This document shows positions 10,756 to 20,904 of a DNA stretch of 64,000 nt, one piece after another. The translations under genes and the position numbers were made by a program. Source of the DNA: Porticoccaceae bacterium (lineage in GTDB: Bacteria; Pseudomonadota; Gammaproteobacteria; Pseudomonadales; Porticoccaceae); contig CACETF010000007.1 of assembly GCA_902562425.1 (NCBI GenBank), forward strand, positions 1-64,000, read 5' to 3'. The notes beneath the pieces were generated by a model, which was not told the DNA's origin, ran no database searches, and was given only the letters and a program-made list of their open reading frames with translations. How positions within the stretch are numbered: the first letter of the stretch is position 1; each line of letters begins with the position of its first letter.

Positions 10756-12351
10756 TTACAATGTTCTATCATTAATATAGTCAAACAGCGCAGAGGTTGA
10801 AGCGTCAAAGGAATTGTTGCTTTCCTCAGTGTTTAAAAGTTTTTGTGCCATCGACTTGCCGAGTTCTACACCCCACTGATCGAAAGAGTTTATGGACCAG
10901 ATGCTGCCTTGTACGAAAACCTTGTGCTCATAGAGTGCAATCAGAGATCCTAGATTGTGAGGCGTGAGGCTGTCCATGAGAATCGTGTTGGAGGGTTTGT
11001 TACCTGAATAGTAACAATGGGGAGCGTCTGCTGTTGAGTTTTGTCCCTTTATAAGTGCGGAACCTTGAGCCAACATATTTCTTAGCAATACTTTATGGTG
11101 AAGTAGCTCACTGGTTGAATCGTTTATTGCTGCAATGAAATCTACAGGGGCGCAGAAGGTTCCCTGATGCAGTAGTTGAAAGAAGGCATGTTGTCCATTA
11201 GTGCCGGTCTGCCCCCATATGATTCCGCATGTTTCATATTCGAGTGTTTCTCCTCCGCGACTCACTGATTTTCCATTACTCTCCATTTCAAGCTGCTGTA
11301 AATACGAGGGCAAAGAATTTAAGCGCTCGCAGTAAGGAATTACTGCGTGCGTTTGAAATTTCATAAAATTGCAATACCAAATGTTCATTAGAGCAAGTGC
11401 TACAGGCATATTTTTATTTATTGGTGACGTTTTGAAATGAAGATCCATTTCCCGCGCACCGGCCAAAAGCTGTTTAAAATTATCGATTCCTATGCTCACT
11501 ACAAGAGAAAATCCGATACTAGACCACAAAGAAAATCGGCCGCCGACCCATTCTTCAAATTCAAGTATGTGGCGAGGATTGATACCATAAGCAATGGCAT
11601 TCGCACTGTTCGCGGTAATTGCAACGAAATGAGCGGAGTATTGGCTATTTTTCACTCCAATTTCTTGCTCAAACCAATTTGCAGCGGTTGTACTGTTAAG
11701 AAGAGTTTCCTGAGTAGTAAAAGTTTTACTGGCTACAACTATGAGTGTTTTATTCGCATCAAGCTTCGCTAAAGTTGCATTCAAAGCTGCGCCGTCAACA
11801 TTGGAAATAAAGTGAATTCTTGGGACGGATTGAGAGTATTCAACGAGTGCCTCACATGCGAGCTTAGGACCTAGCGCGGAGCCCCCAATCCCGATATTTA
11901 CCACATCGGTGATAGCCTCACCATTCACACCAATCCAGCTGCCCGACCGAATTTTTTTACTAAAAACTTCTACCATATCAAGTTGTGCTCTAACTATACC
12001 AATCATACCTTTGTAAAGTTGATCTATATCGTCTGCCATTTCTGCCCGGAGAAGCGTATGCAGCACTTGGCGATCTTCTGAGGTATTGATTCGTTGCCCA
12101 GTAAACATAGCCTCACGGTGTTTGTCGAAAGGCGATTCATAGACTAGCGCAAGTAAGTCTTGCCATATCTCACGGGTAATTAAATTTTTTGAAAAGTCTA
12201 ATCTTAGTTGTCCACATTGAACTGAAAAATCCTCAACACGCTTTCTGTCACTCGTTAACTCATCGACCACATTAATTGTTGTGATATTTGCATGTGTTTT
12301 AAGTCTTTTCCAAGCAGCTGTGTCTTGTGGTTTAAAGTCGAAATTGTTCAT
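10756..12351 (-). CDS. pgi: Glucose-6-phosphate isomerase
   Basis: This enzyme interconverts glucose-6-phosphate and fructose-6-phosphate. Signature segments are visible: NIGIGGSALGP in the sugar phosphate site, ASKTFTTQET, GGRFSLWSSIG, and the C-terminal Q-W-GVELGK motif. I start it at the ATG at 12351 (MNNFDFKPQDTAAWKRL), which gives 531 residues and lines up with the usual N terminus. An in-frame ATG at 12444 would add 31 residues without a good ribosome binding site. It is divergent from edd and shares a promoter region with a HexR-like palindrome. In a cell using the Entner-Doudoroff route its job is probably to return fructose-6-phosphate to glucose-6-phosphate. Confidence 0.96.
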   Translation of the reverse strand: MNNFDFKPQDTAAWKRLKTHANITTINVVDELTSDRKRVEDFSVQCGQLRLDFSKNLITREIWQDLLALVYESPFDKHREAMFTGQRINTSEDRQVLHTLLRAEMADDIDQLYKGMIGIVRAQLDMVEVFSKKIRSGSWIGVNGEAITDVVNIGIGGSALGPKLACEALVEYSQSVPRIHFISNVDGAALNATLAKLDANKTLIVVASKTFTTQETLLNSTTAANWFEQEIGVKNSQYSAHFVAITANSANAIAYGINPRHILEFEEWVGGRFSLWSSIGFSLVVSIGIDNFKQLLAGAREMDLHFKTSPINKNMPVALALMNIWYCNFMKFQTHAVIPYCERLNSLPSYLQQLEMESNGKSVSRGGETLEYETCGIIWGQTGTNGQHAFFQLLHQGTFCAPVDFIAAINDSTSELLHHKVLLRNMLAQGSALIKGQNSTADAPHCYYSGNKPSNTILMDSLTPHNLGSLIALYEHKVFVQGSIWSINSFDQWGVELGKSMAQKLLNTEESNNSFDASTSALFDYINDRTL

Positions 12352-12479
12352 AATTTTATGAGAGCCTTCATCAAGTGGGCTACCGGTAAAACCAGATAAG
12401 GACGGGAAACGAAAAAAACGAAATCTTTTTGTAAATTGATTCATTTTTTATAAATAAGCGCTCAGTGAGCCACAAAAAA

Positions 12480-12494
12480 TGTAGTTTTGCTACA
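12480..12494. promoter_or_regulatory. HexR-like operator between pgi and edd
   Basis: The 15-mer tgtagttttgctaca is a 5-bp inverted repeat that resembles the HexR consensus known from Shewanella and relatives (TGTAATTAAATTACA). It overlaps a plausible edd -35 (TTGCTA, 12487-12492) with a -10 TATAAA at 12509-12514. HexR is a KDPG-responsive RpiR-family regulator of exactly these genes. No hexR gene is in the window, so binding is inferred. Confidence 0.6.
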
Positions 12495-12610
12495 AAAATA
12501 TATTTATTTATAAACAAAATGGCAGAATAGCAGTACACTTGAGTGACATCGGATGAATTTTGTCGACAAATTATTCCCTGGTTGATGCAGATTTCGGAAG
12601 GAGATTAAAT

Positions 12611-14437
12611 ATGACAACTCTCAAACCAGCAGTCGCCGCAATCACTGCACGAATAGTTGACCGTAGTAAAGAAACACGTGCCGGATACCTTCTGCAATTA
12701 GAAAAGGATTATGGTAATCGCCCTGAACGTGGAAAGCTAAGTTGCGGCAACCTTGCTCATGGTTTTGCTGCATGTTCTGGTGCTGATAAGGAGAGTATCA
12801 AGCTTATGGAGGCTGCTAATATTGCAATTGTGACTGCTTATAATGACATGTTATCCGCTCATCAGCCGTATGCGAATTACCCAGAAAAGATCAAACAAGC
12901 ACTCCGAGAGGTAGGCAGTACTGGTCAAGTAGCTGGAGGTGTGCCTGCCATGTGCGACGGAGTCACACAGGGCCAAGATGGGATGGAATTGAGTTTGTTA
13001 AGCCGTGACCTCATTGCTCAATGCACGGCATTGGCGCTTTCGCACCAGATGTTTGATGGTGTTGTTTCGCTGGGTATCTGTGACAAGATTGTACCCGGTT
13101 TGTTAATGGGTGTTCTCAGTTTTGGCTACTTACCTGCCATTTTTATCCCGGCGGGTCCTATGGAATCAGGATTGCCTAATAAAGAGAAACAACGTATAAG
13201 GCAGCTGTTTGCCGAGGGTAAAATTGATCGAGGCCGACTTTTGCAGGCAGAAGCTGATTCATACCACAGTCATGGAACTTGTACCTTTTATGGAACTGCA
13301 AATAGTAACCAAGTAGTTTTGGAGGCGCTTGGTTTACAGTTGCCTGGGAGTTCTTTTATCAATCCAGATAACCCTTTAAGAGATGCACTCACGAAAGAGG
13401 CGGCTCAGCAAGTTTGCAAGATTACTTCACTTGGGAATGATTTTCGGCCGGTTGGTAAAGTGGTGGATGAGCGTGCCATTGTAAATGCTACGGTTGCTCT
13501 TTTAGCAACAGGGGGATCAACAAATCACACCATGCATATAGTAGCCATTGCGCGGTCAGCAGGTATTTTGATGGATTGGTCAGACATTGCAGATCTTTCT
13601 GTAGTTGTTCCTTTGATGACTAGGATATACCCCAATGGTCAAGCGGATGTGAATCATTTTCATGCTGCGGGCGGAACCAGCTGCTTGTTTCGACAACTGC
13701 TAGCGGGGGGTTATATGCATCCTGACGCGGAAACGGTTTGGGGAAATACATTTGCAGATTTTGTAAAAGAACCTTTTTTGGACGACTGTGCTTTGAAATG
13801 GCGTGAGGCTCCTTCAGAATCTTTTGATAAGACTGTCTTGGCAAGCATCGGCGATCCCTTTGCAAAAGAGGGTGGAATACGATTGATGACAGGAAATTTG
13901 GGTCGATGTGTCATTAAAATTTCAGCGGTTGCAGTGGAGCACCGTTTTGTCGAGGCGCCAATTGTTGTAATTGAGGACCAAAACGATCTCCAACCACTGT
14001 TTGAGGCAGGTGAATTAGATCGAGATTGTGTTCTAGTGGTCAGATATCAAGGACCAAGAGCTCGTGGGATGCCAGAATTACATAAACTTACTCCTTTTCT
14101 GGGGACTCTGCAGGATCGAGGGTTTTGCGTTGCGCTTGTTACAGATGGTCGAATGTCTGGAGCATCAGGCAAAGTTCCTGCGGCGATACATTTGGTGCCA
14201 GAAGCGGACGAGGGTGGGTTGTTAAGTCATTTGGTAGACGGCGATGTGATTAGGCTCGATGCCGAGAGGGGAGAGTTGACTGTGGTCGGTGATATTGATC
14301 TTATCATGCAAAGAGAGGTTCCAGTTTCCCCACAACATAAGCAGTCTGGCTGCGGAAGAGAGCTATTTGCCATTAACAGGGAAAATATTGGTAATGCGGA
14401 GCAAGGGGCATCATACCTATTTGCGGAGGTTCCATGA
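12611..14437 (+). CDS. edd: 6-phosphogluconate dehydratase
   Basis: The enzyme (608 residues from ATG 12611) dehydrates 6-phosphogluconate to KDPG, the first committed Entner-Doudoroff step. It belongs to the IlvD/Edd iron-sulfur dehydratases. Visible signatures include [52 protein letters not shown]-like core, [12 protein letters not shown] and [11 protein letters not shown]. The start is set by a strong GGAAGGAGA element 6 nt upstream. The frame stays open to TTG 12560, but that start is less likely. It is the first gene of edd-glk-eda-zwf-pgl and its stop overlaps the glk start by 4 nt (ATGA). Confidence 0.97.
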   Translation: MTTLKPAVAAITARIVDRSKETRAGYLLQLEKDYGNRPERGKLSCGNLAHGFAACSGADKESIKLMEAANIAIVTAYNDMLSAHQPYANYPEKIKQALREVGSTGQVAGGVPAMCDGVTQGQDGMELSLLSRDLIAQCTALALSHQMFDGVVSLGICDKIVPGLLMGVLSFGYLPAIFIPAGPMESGLPNKEKQRIRQLFAEGKIDRGRLLQAEADSYHSHGTCTFYGTANSNQVVLEALGLQLPGSSFINPDNPLRDALTKEAAQQVCKITSLGNDFRPVGKVVDERAIVNATVALLATGGSTNHTMHIVAIARSAGILMDWSDIADLSVVVPLMTRIYPNGQADVNHFHAAGGTSCLFRQLLAGGYMHPDAETVWGNTFADFVKEPFLDDCALKWREAPSESFDKTVLASIGDPFAKEGGIRLMTGNLGRCVIKISAVAVEHRFVEAPIVVIEDQNDLQPLFEAGELDRDCVLVVRYQGPRARGMPELHKLTPFLGTLQDRGFCVALVTDGRMSGASGKVPAAIHLVPEADEGGLLSHLVDGDVIRLDAERGELTVVGDIDLIMQREVPVSPQHKQSGCGRELFAINRENIGNAEQGASYLFAEVP

Positions 14438-15411
14438 GTATGACAGCTTCATGGGATTTAGTGGCTGATATTGGTGGAACTAACGCGAGGTTCGGGGTTA
14501 TACACCGAGAAGAACATGGGATAATTAAAGAATTTTATTATTCTGTTCGCGAATATCCTAATTTCAGTGAGGTGATTTCCTTGTTACTTGCTGAGATTAG
14601 ATCCTCTTTAGGTTTTAAACATTCACCCAAGCGGGTTTGTTTTGCGGTAGCATGCCCCGCGGATAGTGAGCACATAAGTTTTACAAATAGCCACTGGGAA
14701 TTTTCAAAAACCAAATTACTTTGCGGGCTTGGATGCCAATCGCTAGCTATAATTAATGATTTTGAAGCAGTAGCGCATGGAATATCAGATTTAATGTTCT
14801 CTGATCATGTAAAGATAGGAGGAGGATCACATATTGCTCATTCGACGACGGCAATTTTAGGGCCTGGGACAGGTCTTGGTGTTTCAGCAATCGTGCCTGT
14901 CAAAAATGGCTACCATGTAATTGATAGTGAAGGAGGTCATGCTGATTTTGCGCCGGTAGGTGACGTGCAGATATCAGTGCTAAGATATCTTTCGAAAAAA
15001 TACGAGCGTGTTTCGCTTGAGCGATTGCTATCCGGCGATGGGATGATGAACATTTACTCAGCGCTTTGTGATAGTTATAAAGAGAACCCAAGATTCACTG
15101 GTTCAGCAGAGGTTGTCCAAGCGGGTAACGAGGAGACATGTCCAATATCGAAGCTTACATTGTCTTTATTTTGTGAAATACTTGGTTCAACGGCCGGCAA
15201 TCTGGCTCTCACTTATGGAGCACGCGGGGGAGTCTATATTGCGGGAGGGATTGTACCACGTTTTAAAAATTTTTTTGTGGGAAGTGGGTTTCGTAGCGCT
15301 TTCGAGAATAAGGGCCGCTTCGCTGGTTACTTGGCGCCAATTCCCGTTTATTTGATTATCAAGCCTAACATAGGCTTAGTTGGTGCTGCAAAAAAATTAA
15401 AAGGTGACTAA
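14434..15411 (+). CDS. glk: Glucokinase
   Basis: The product (325 residues) phosphorylates intracellular glucose to glucose-6-phosphate with ATP. The phosphate-binding ADIGGTNARFG motif is near residue 11-21, the catalytic-region INDFEAVAHG near 107-116, LGPGTGLGVS near 143-152 and DSEGGHADFAP near 163-173. This is the bacterial Glk (group II) architecture, not a ROK kinase. Overlap with both edd (4 nt) and eda (8 nt) shows tight translational coupling. Placing glk inside the Entner-Doudoroff operon implies glucose enters unphosphorylated. Confidence 0.95.
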   Translation: MSMTASWDLVADIGGTNARFGVIHREEHGIIKEFYYSVREYPNFSEVISLLLAEIRSSLGFKHSPKRVCFAVACPADSEHISFTNSHWEFSKTKLLCGLGCQSLAIINDFEAVAHGISDLMFSDHVKIGGGSHIAHSTTAILGPGTGLGVSAIVPVKNGYHVIDSEGGHADFAPVGDVQISVLRYLSKKYERVSLERLLSGDGMMNIYSALCDSYKENPRFTGSAEVVQAGNEETCPISKLTLSLFCEILGSTAGNLALTYGARGGVYIAGGIVPRFKNFFVGSGFRSAFENKGRFAGYLAPIPVYLIIKPNIGLVGAAKKLKGD

Positions 15412-16039
15412 GGGTTTACTTATGCGTAAGTTGATGGAGGGACATCCGCTGATTGCTGTAATAACACTCGAGCATAGCGAAGATGCTGTGCCACTCGCTA
15501 GGGCACTAGTTTCCGGCGGAATTTTTGCATTAGAGATTACTCTTCGAACAGATGCCGCGGTTGATGGTATAAGAAAAATTATTGAGGCCGTGCCTGAGGC
15601 TATTGTTGGCACTGGCACTGTATGTAGTGAGCAGCAAATTTCCCTATCGCAAGACTTGGGATGCAGTTATATGGTATCACCTGGATCTACATCTAGGCTT
15701 TTGGAGGCTGGACAGCGGGCATCAATTCCATTGCTTCCGGGAGTGTCCACGGTGTCGGAGTTAATGAAGGGCATGCAATATGGATATCGGAATTTTAAAC
15801 TTTTCCCAGCGCAAGCAGTGGGAGGCGTTTCTTTTTTAAAAGCATTGATGGGCCCATTTCCCGGTTTAAAATTTTGTCCGACTGGAGGTGTAAATCCTGA
15901 CAATATAGGAGAATATTTGGCGCTTGATAATGTGCTTTCGGTAGGAGGTTCATGGATCGCGCCGAGGGCCATGATCAGAGAAAAAAAGTGGTCGGACATA
16001 GAAAAATTAGCTACTCAAGCTAAGAAGCTGTGCTCATAA
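15404..16039 (+). CDS. eda: KDPG aldolase
   Basis: The 211-residue class I aldolase splits 2-keto-3-deoxy-6-phosphogluconate to pyruvate and glyceraldehyde-3-phosphate. The catalytic glutamate is E44 in ALEITLRT and the Schiff-base lysine is K132 in RNFKLFPAQAVGG. The phosphate-binding GTGTV and CPTGGVNPDN loops are also present. GTG 15404 overlaps glk by 8 nt. An internal ATG at 15422 (MRKLMEGHPLIAV) is an alternative start. It is the third gene of the operon and supplies substrate to the nearby gap product. Confidence 0.96.
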   Translation: MTKGLLMRKLMEGHPLIAVITLEHSEDAVPLARALVSGGIFALEITLRTDAAVDGIRKIIEAVPEAIVGTGTVCSEQQISLSQDLGCSYMVSPGSTSRLLEAGQRASIPLLPGVSTVSELMKGMQYGYRNFKLFPAQAVGGVSFLKALMGPFPGLKFCPTGGVNPDNIGEYLALDNVLSVGGSWIAPRAMIREKKWSDIEKLATQAKKLCS

Positions 16040-16074
16040 TACTAAAAAGGTACTTCTTGTGAGGAAGTGAGGAA

Positions 16075-17538
16075 ATGTCAAAAAATACTGATTTAATAAT
16101 TTTTGGAGCATCGGGAGATTTAGCCAACAGGAAGTTATTCCCAGCATTGTATCGGCTCCATCATGCTGGTTTGCTTGAGGATAACGTCCGTATCCTTGCT
16201 TTGGCGCGGCGAGCTCAAACCAGTAGAGAATTTGTTTCTCAGCTTGAAAATACTCTGCAAAACGTTATGCTCGCAGAGGGCCTCGACAAAGGATCATGGA
16301 AATCTTTTAGCAGACGCCTTCATTTTCTTAAGGTGGATTTTACTAACAAGAGAGATTTTAAAGATCTCCAGCATTGGTTGGTGAAAAAACGGACGGTCAT
16401 TTATTATTTTGCTACGCCTCCAAGTCTATATGGACCCATTAGTAGTCATCTAAATGGGGCGGGATGCATTGACTCGCAAACGAGAATTGTGCTCGAGAAG
16501 CCAATCGGACATGATTTAAAAAGTTCTCAAGAGGTTAATGATGTAGTTGGTAAGTACTTCAACGAAAAAAATATCTACAGAATCGATCATTATTTGGGTA
16601 AGGAAACAGTGCAAAATCTTTTAGCATTGCGTTTTGCAAATCGTGTTATTCACAGTCAATGGGATAATACCTGTATTGATCATGTCCAGATTACCGCGGC
16701 TGAGACCGTCGGTATTGAAGGTAGATGGAGTTACTATGATTCGGTGGGTCAGCTAAGAGACATGGTGCAAAACCATCTATTGCAGTTGTTGTGCATGGTT
16801 GCAATGGAGCCGCCTAATTCGCTTGAGGCGGGAGAAATCCGCGGGGAAAAGGTTAAGTTAATGCGCGCTTTGAGACCAATAAACATTGATTCCGTTTTAC
16901 AGGATGCGGTGCGCGGGCAATACGATGCTGGATGGATAAACGGGGAACCAGTAGTTGGATATCTTGAGGAGGAAGGCAGAGACTCTGGGAAAAGCAATAC
17001 AGAAACTTTTGTTGCTCTCAAGGCATATGTTGATAACTGGAGATGGGCAGGTGTCCCTTTTTATTTGCGCACGGGGAAGCGTATGGGAAAGAAAGTAACT
17101 CGGGTCATTATAACTTACAAAGAAAGTCCACATACAATTTTTAGTGGCGGACAAGATGGCGCGCGAAACAGATTGGTAATACGCTTGCAACCCAATGAGG
17201 GTATCGAATTGGAAATGGTGTCCAAGAAACAAAGCCTCGAGGAGCCTTTAGGCATTGAGAGGCGCATACTCAATTTGGACTTTTTAGGTGATTCTGCCAG
17301 TGTTCGCATTGCTGATGCATATGAGCGTTTATTTCTTGAAGTGATCAATGGTAATCAATGGTTATTCGTGAGTCGCGAGGAAATTGAGGCCTCATGGAAG
17401 TGGTGCGATGAATTACTTTCGGCATGGAGAGAGAAAAATGTTGAGGTCAAATCTTATGGTGCTGGGTCGTGGGGGCCGCCAAAGGCCGAGATATTGATAG
17501 AACGCGACGGGCGAAGTTGGTATGAGGGCGGCGCGTGA
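16075..17538 (+). CDS. zwf: Glucose-6-phosphate 1-dehydrogenase
   Basis: The enzyme (487 residues) oxidises glucose-6-phosphate to 6-phosphogluconolactone and makes NAD(P)H. The Rossmann dinucleotide site is FGASGDLANRKLFPAL near the N terminus. The catalytic/substrate motif RIDHYLGKE is at about 169-177, and EKPIGHDL is also typical. It lies 35 nt after eda and overlaps pgl by 4 nt (17535-17538). With pgl, edd and eda it completes the oxidative route from glucose-6-phosphate to pyruvate plus triose phosphate. Confidence 0.97.
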   Translation: MSKNTDLIIFGASGDLANRKLFPALYRLHHAGLLEDNVRILALARRAQTSREFVSQLENTLQNVMLAEGLDKGSWKSFSRRLHFLKVDFTNKRDFKDLQHWLVKKRTVIYYFATPPSLYGPISSHLNGAGCIDSQTRIVLEKPIGHDLKSSQEVNDVVGKYFNEKNIYRIDHYLGKETVQNLLALRFANRVIHSQWDNTCIDHVQITAAETVGIEGRWSYYDSVGQLRDMVQNHLLQLLCMVAMEPPNSLEAGEIRGEKVKLMRALRPINIDSVLQDAVRGQYDAGWINGEPVVGYLEEEGRDSGKSNTETFVALKAYVDNWRWAGVPFYLRTGKRMGKKVTRVIITYKESPHTIFSGGQDGARNRLVIRLQPNEGIELEMVSKKQSLEEPLGIERRILNLDFLGDSASVRIADAYERLFLEVINGNQWLFVSREEIEASWKWCDELLSAWREKNVEVKSYGAGSWGPPKAEILIERDGRSWYEGGA

Positions 17539-18221
17539 TCAAGAAATTTTGTACCCCACACGACTTAGATGTTGATTTAGCTCTTAAGGTTGCTGGGCAC
17601 CTTGAAACTGACATTTCTCTTAATGGTCGAGCTACTGCAGTGGTTTCAGGTGGGAGAACGCCGATAGGTTTTTTTCGACAACTAGCCGAGCAGGACATCG
17701 CTTGGGATCGAGTATCAATCACACTGGCTGACGAGAGGTGGGTTGCAACCTCACACTCTGACAGCAACGAGAGACTAGTTCGTGAAAATTTATTGACGCA
17801 TCGAGCTGCCGATGCGTCTTTCATATCGCTTAAAAACAAGGCAATGTCGGCGCAAGAGGGTCAAAAAGAGCTTGCAATTCGTTTGAAACAAGTCGGCAAA
17901 TTCAGTGTTGTTGTCCTTGGTATGGGTAATGACGGACACACTGCTTCATTATTTCCCGGTATGACAAACCTAGCAACAGGCCTTGACATGGACTCTGGTT
18001 TAGACTGTTTGGCGACCTCTCCTGATGCTGCACCACACGAGAGAATTACTTTGACTCTTCCTCGGTTGTTGAGAAGTACGATCATGTTTCTTCATCTTAC
18101 AGGGACCTCCAAATTGCAGATGTTAGAGCAGGTTTTAGAAGGGCGAGATATGTACGAGTTTCCAATAAGGTCTGTTTTACAACAAAAGGTTACTGATTTA
18201 GAAATTTTCTATTGCGACTGA
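17535..18221 (+). CDS. pgl: 6-phosphogluconolactonase
   Basis: This 228-residue DevB/SOL-type lactonase hydrolyses 6-phosphogluconolactone to 6-phosphogluconate. Typical segments are SGGRTPIGFFRQL near 38-50, LADERWV near 65-71, the S-NERLVRENLL stretch, and the GMGNDGHTASLFPG motif near 132-145. Start GTG 17535 overlaps the zwf stop by 4 nt. It is the last gene of the operon and converges on pyk with a 22-nt gap. No terminator hairpin is obvious between them. Confidence 0.95.
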   Translation: MIKKFCTPHDLDVDLALKVAGHLETDISLNGRATAVVSGGRTPIGFFRQLAEQDIAWDRVSITLADERWVATSHSDSNERLVRENLLTHRAADASFISLKNKAMSAQEGQKELAIRLKQVGKFSVVVLGMGNDGHTASLFPGMTNLATGLDMDSGLDCLATSPDAAPHERITLTLPRLLRSTIMFLHLTGTSKLQMLEQVLEGRDMYEFPIRSVLQQKVTDLEIFYCD

Positions 18222-18243
18222 ATGGATTATTGAGCTTACAGTT

Positions 18244-19680
18244 TTAGTCCTCGATCCGAATGACTTGCAAGCCGTTGGTGCTCCCGCCCATGTCAACAAT
18301 GTCTCCGCGTGTTATAAGAACTATGTCCCCCCTTTTCACTGCACCTCTTTTTCGTAATATTTCTATTGCCTTTCCTTTTATCTCTTGTGGAGGGAGCGAA
18401 TCTGTCTGAAAGGGAATTGGAAATACACCTTTGTAAAGTGCCGTGATCTCACTCGTTCCCTCTTTTTGAGCCATTGCATAAATTGGCATTGATGAATTAA
18501 TTCGGGACATAATTAATGGAGTGAACCCGGTTTTTGTCATACAGATGATTGCGGATACAGCTTCCAAATGATTGGCTATATACATGGTTGCGAGGGCCAC
18601 AGACTCATCAATTCGAGCAAATGTCTCGTTAATCCTATGTGTTGAGCGTTGAGCGAGAGGATATTTTTCTGCTCCCTCAATTACCCTTGCCATTGCCTGA
18701 ACCGTTTCGACAGGATATTTTCCGACAGCGGTCTCTGCCGACAGCATCACAGCATCTGTACCATCAAGCACAGCATTTGCTACATCAAACACCTCTGCTC
18801 TGGTGGGGACTGGCGTTGTTATCATTGATTCCATCATTTGTGTGGCAGTGATCACTACGCGATTTGCATTATTAGCCGCATCGATCAGTTGTTTCTGAAC
18901 TGCCATCAAGTTCGCGTCGCCGATCTCAACGCCGAGATCTCCGCGCGCCACCATTAATCCATCAGCAGAATTTATGATCCCGGGTAAGTTCTCCTCTCTG
19001 ATTGCCTCTGCACGCTCAATTTTCGCGATTATATGAGCGGCGCTACCAGCGGCTGCTAACAATTTCCGAGTTTCTTCTATGTCTTTTTTGGAGTGCACAA
19101 AAGAAATTGCCAAGTAATCAGTGCCGAGTGCAGCCGCTGCTACAATATCGCTCCTATCTTTTTGTGTTAGAGCATCGGCTGACAAACCGCCGCCGAATTT
19201 ATTAACCCCTTTATTACCCGACAAGGCCCCTCCATTAAGAACAATACATTCGACAGCATTTGGTTGTTTGTTCTCTATTTCAAGCGAAATGCGACCATCA
19301 TCAAGTAATAGCTGATCCCCTTTTTTGAGATCATCGAGATACATTTTATCCATATAAACGCTATGCTGGTGTCCATCTTTCTCACCAAGCTCGCTGTCTA
19401 AACGAAATCTTTGTTTCGCTGACAGAAGAATTTGAACGTCACCCTTAAATCCCCCAATACGTATTTTTGGTCCTTGCATATCGCATAGAATTGCAATGGG
19501 GACTTCAAGTGCGCTTGAGATTGAGCGGATTAGTGAGGCAGTTTTTTGATGATCGTCTGAATTTCCATGAGAGAAGTTGAGACGGAATACATTAACCCCC
19601 GATTGGATCAATTTCTTTATCGAGGTCTCGTCATTACTTTTCGGACCTAAAGTAGCGACAATTTTAGTTCTTCGAAGCAT
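18244..19680 (-). CDS. pyk: Pyruvate kinase
   Basis: The product (478 residues) transfers phosphate from PEP to ADP. It starts [15 protein letters not shown], then shows FRLNFSHG, CDMQGPKIR, and the active-site MVARGDLGVEI followed by ATQMMESMI and AVMLSAETAVGKYP. A C-terminal regulatory domain follows. The start at 19680 is fixed by family alignment and by a TAATG overlap with the gap stop. The longer in-frame start at 19740 lies inside gap and is unlikely. It forms a two-gene operon with gap. Confidence 0.96.
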   Translation of the reverse strand: MLRRTKIVATLGPKSNDETSIKKLIQSGVNVFRLNFSHGNSDDHQKTASLIRSISSALEVPIAILCDMQGPKIRIGGFKGDVQILLSAKQRFRLDSELGEKDGHQHSVYMDKMYLDDLKKGDQLLLDDGRISLEIENKQPNAVECIVLNGGALSGNKGVNKFGGGLSADALTQKDRSDIVAAAALGTDYLAISFVHSKKDIEETRKLLAAAGSAAHIIAKIERAEAIREENLPGIINSADGLMVARGDLGVEIGDANLMAVQKQLIDAANNANRVVITATQMMESMITTPVPTRAEVFDVANAVLDGTDAVMLSAETAVGKYPVETVQAMARVIEGAEKYPLAQRSTHRINETFARIDESVALATMYIANHLEAVSAIICMTKTGFTPLIMSRINSSMPIYAMAQKEGTSEITALYKGVFPIPFQTDSLPPQEIKGKAIEILRKRGAVKRGDIVLITRGDIVDMGGSTNGLQVIRIED

Positions 19681-20690
19681 TACAACATCTTTTCCGACAT
19701 CGCAACGCCTGTATCGAGCATTCGATTTGAGAATCCCCACTCGTTATCGTACCACGCCATTACTTTAACTAACGATCCGTTCGCGGAAGTTTGCCTGGCA
19801 TCAAAGCTACAAGAATAACTGCAGTGGTTAAAATCAGCAGAAACCAAAGGCTCAACACAGTAGTCAAGTACGCCATTCTGGTCAGCAGTGGCTGCTACCT
19901 GCATTATTTGATTCACCTCTTCCACACTTGTTTCGCGCCCCGCGTTAAAGGTAAGATCAATCAGAGAAACGTTGATTGTTGGAATTCTCACGGCCAAACC
20001 ATTAAGTTTTCCCTGTAGTTCAGGGATAACCAAACCGATTGCTTTCGCTGCCCCGGTTTTTGTTGGGATCATAGATTGAGTTGCAGAGCGTGCTCTGTAA
20101 ACGTCAGCGTGATATACATCACTAAGTTGCTGATCGTTAGTATATGCATGCACCGTGGTCATAAAACCTTCTTTTATTTCTAATTCTCGATGCAGTGGCT
20201 GCACTAGTGGGGCTAGACAATTAGTAGTGCAAGACGCATTTGACACAATTTTATGGGAAGCTAAAAGTGTATGATGGTTTGTTCCAAACACGATCGTCGC
20301 ATCTGCATTTTTTCCGGGAGCAGATATTAATACCTGCCTTGCTCCTGACTCTAGATGCGCGGCGGCGGCCTCTCTATTTGTAAAAACACCTGTGCACTCG
20401 AAAACAATATCAATATTTAACTCGGCCCACGGCAGCTCCTTTGGATCTTTTTTTGAAAACCAGTGAATGCGATCCTGTTCTACATTTAGGTAGTTAGCCT
20501 CGATGTTAACCTCATAGTTGAAACGGCCGTGAACGGTATCATACTTAAGCAGGTGGGCATTAATAGATATGTCACCCAAATCGTTTACCGCAACGATGCG
20601 AATTTTCTCTCGCAAGTCAGCGCGCTCATAAAAAGCCCGTAAAATATTTCGACCTATACGGCCAAATCCGTTAATTGCTACAGTAATCAT
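19680..20690 (-). CDS. gap: Glyceraldehyde-3-phosphate dehydrogenase
   Basis: The 336-residue enzyme oxidises and phosphorylates glyceraldehyde-3-phosphate, or runs in reverse. The N-terminal [10 protein letters not shown] binds the dinucleotide, and VNDLGD at 35-40 contains an aspartate that favours NAD. The catalytic cysteine is C154 in [13 protein letters not shown], and [12 protein letters not shown] near the end is typical. An erythrose-4-phosphate dehydrogenase role is less likely because the gene is paired with pyk. Its stop shares one base with the pyk start (TAATG). The upstream gap to acsA holds a HexR-like box. Confidence 0.94.
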   Translation of the reverse strand: MITVAINGFGRIGRNILRAFYERADLREKIRIVAVNDLGDISINAHLLKYDTVHGRFNYEVNIEANYLNVEQDRIHWFSKKDPKELPWAELNIDIVFECTGVFTNREAAAAHLESGARQVLISAPGKNADATIVFGTNHHTLLASHKIVSNASCTTNCLAPLVQPLHRELEIKEGFMTTVHAYTNDQQLSDVYHADVYRARSATQSMIPTKTGAAKAIGLVIPELQGKLNGLAVRIPTINVSLIDLTFNAGRETSVEEVNQIMQVAATADQNGVLDYCVEPLVSADFNHCSYSCSFDARQTSANGSLVKVMAWYDNEWGFSNRMLDTGVAMSEKML

Positions 20691-20808
20691 AGAAGAGAGG
20701 CCTTTAGTGATAAAACTTTAGAAGCTGTAAGCTATTTTTAATTGCATTTTTGGATAATAATTGTTTTGCGTCGTTTGGAAAAGATTAAATCGCAATTTTT
20801 TTGTATAT

Positions 20809-20823
20809 TGTAATTTTTTTACA
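20809..20823. promoter_or_regulatory. HexR-like operator between gap and acsA
   Basis: tgtaatttttttaca is a near-perfect palindrome with the TGTAA/TTACA half-sites of the HexR consensus. It lies about 120 bp upstream of gap and 80 bp upstream of acsA. Together with the pgi/edd site it suggests one regulator for the glycolytic block. Binding is inferred. Confidence 0.6.
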
Positions 20824-20834
20824 GAAAATTTGTG

Positions 20835-20863
20835 TTAAAAATTGTGCACTATAGTGTTATAAA
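20835..20863 (+). promoter_or_regulatory. Candidate acsA promoter
   Basis: TATAAA at 20858-20863 is preceded by an extended TG at 20855-20856. A weak TTAAAA (20835-20840) sits 17 bp upstream. A 10-bp perfect palindrome cactatagtg (20847-20856) lies in the spacer and could bind a regulator. Confidence 0.4.
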
Positions 20864-20904
20864 ATTTGGTGTTTATTTTTATTTGAGGAAGAAGGAACTT
20901 GAAA

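Noticed and set aside
20691-20808. A specific gap promoter
   Set aside because: Several AT-rich hexamers could serve on the minus strand, but none stood out with proper spacing.
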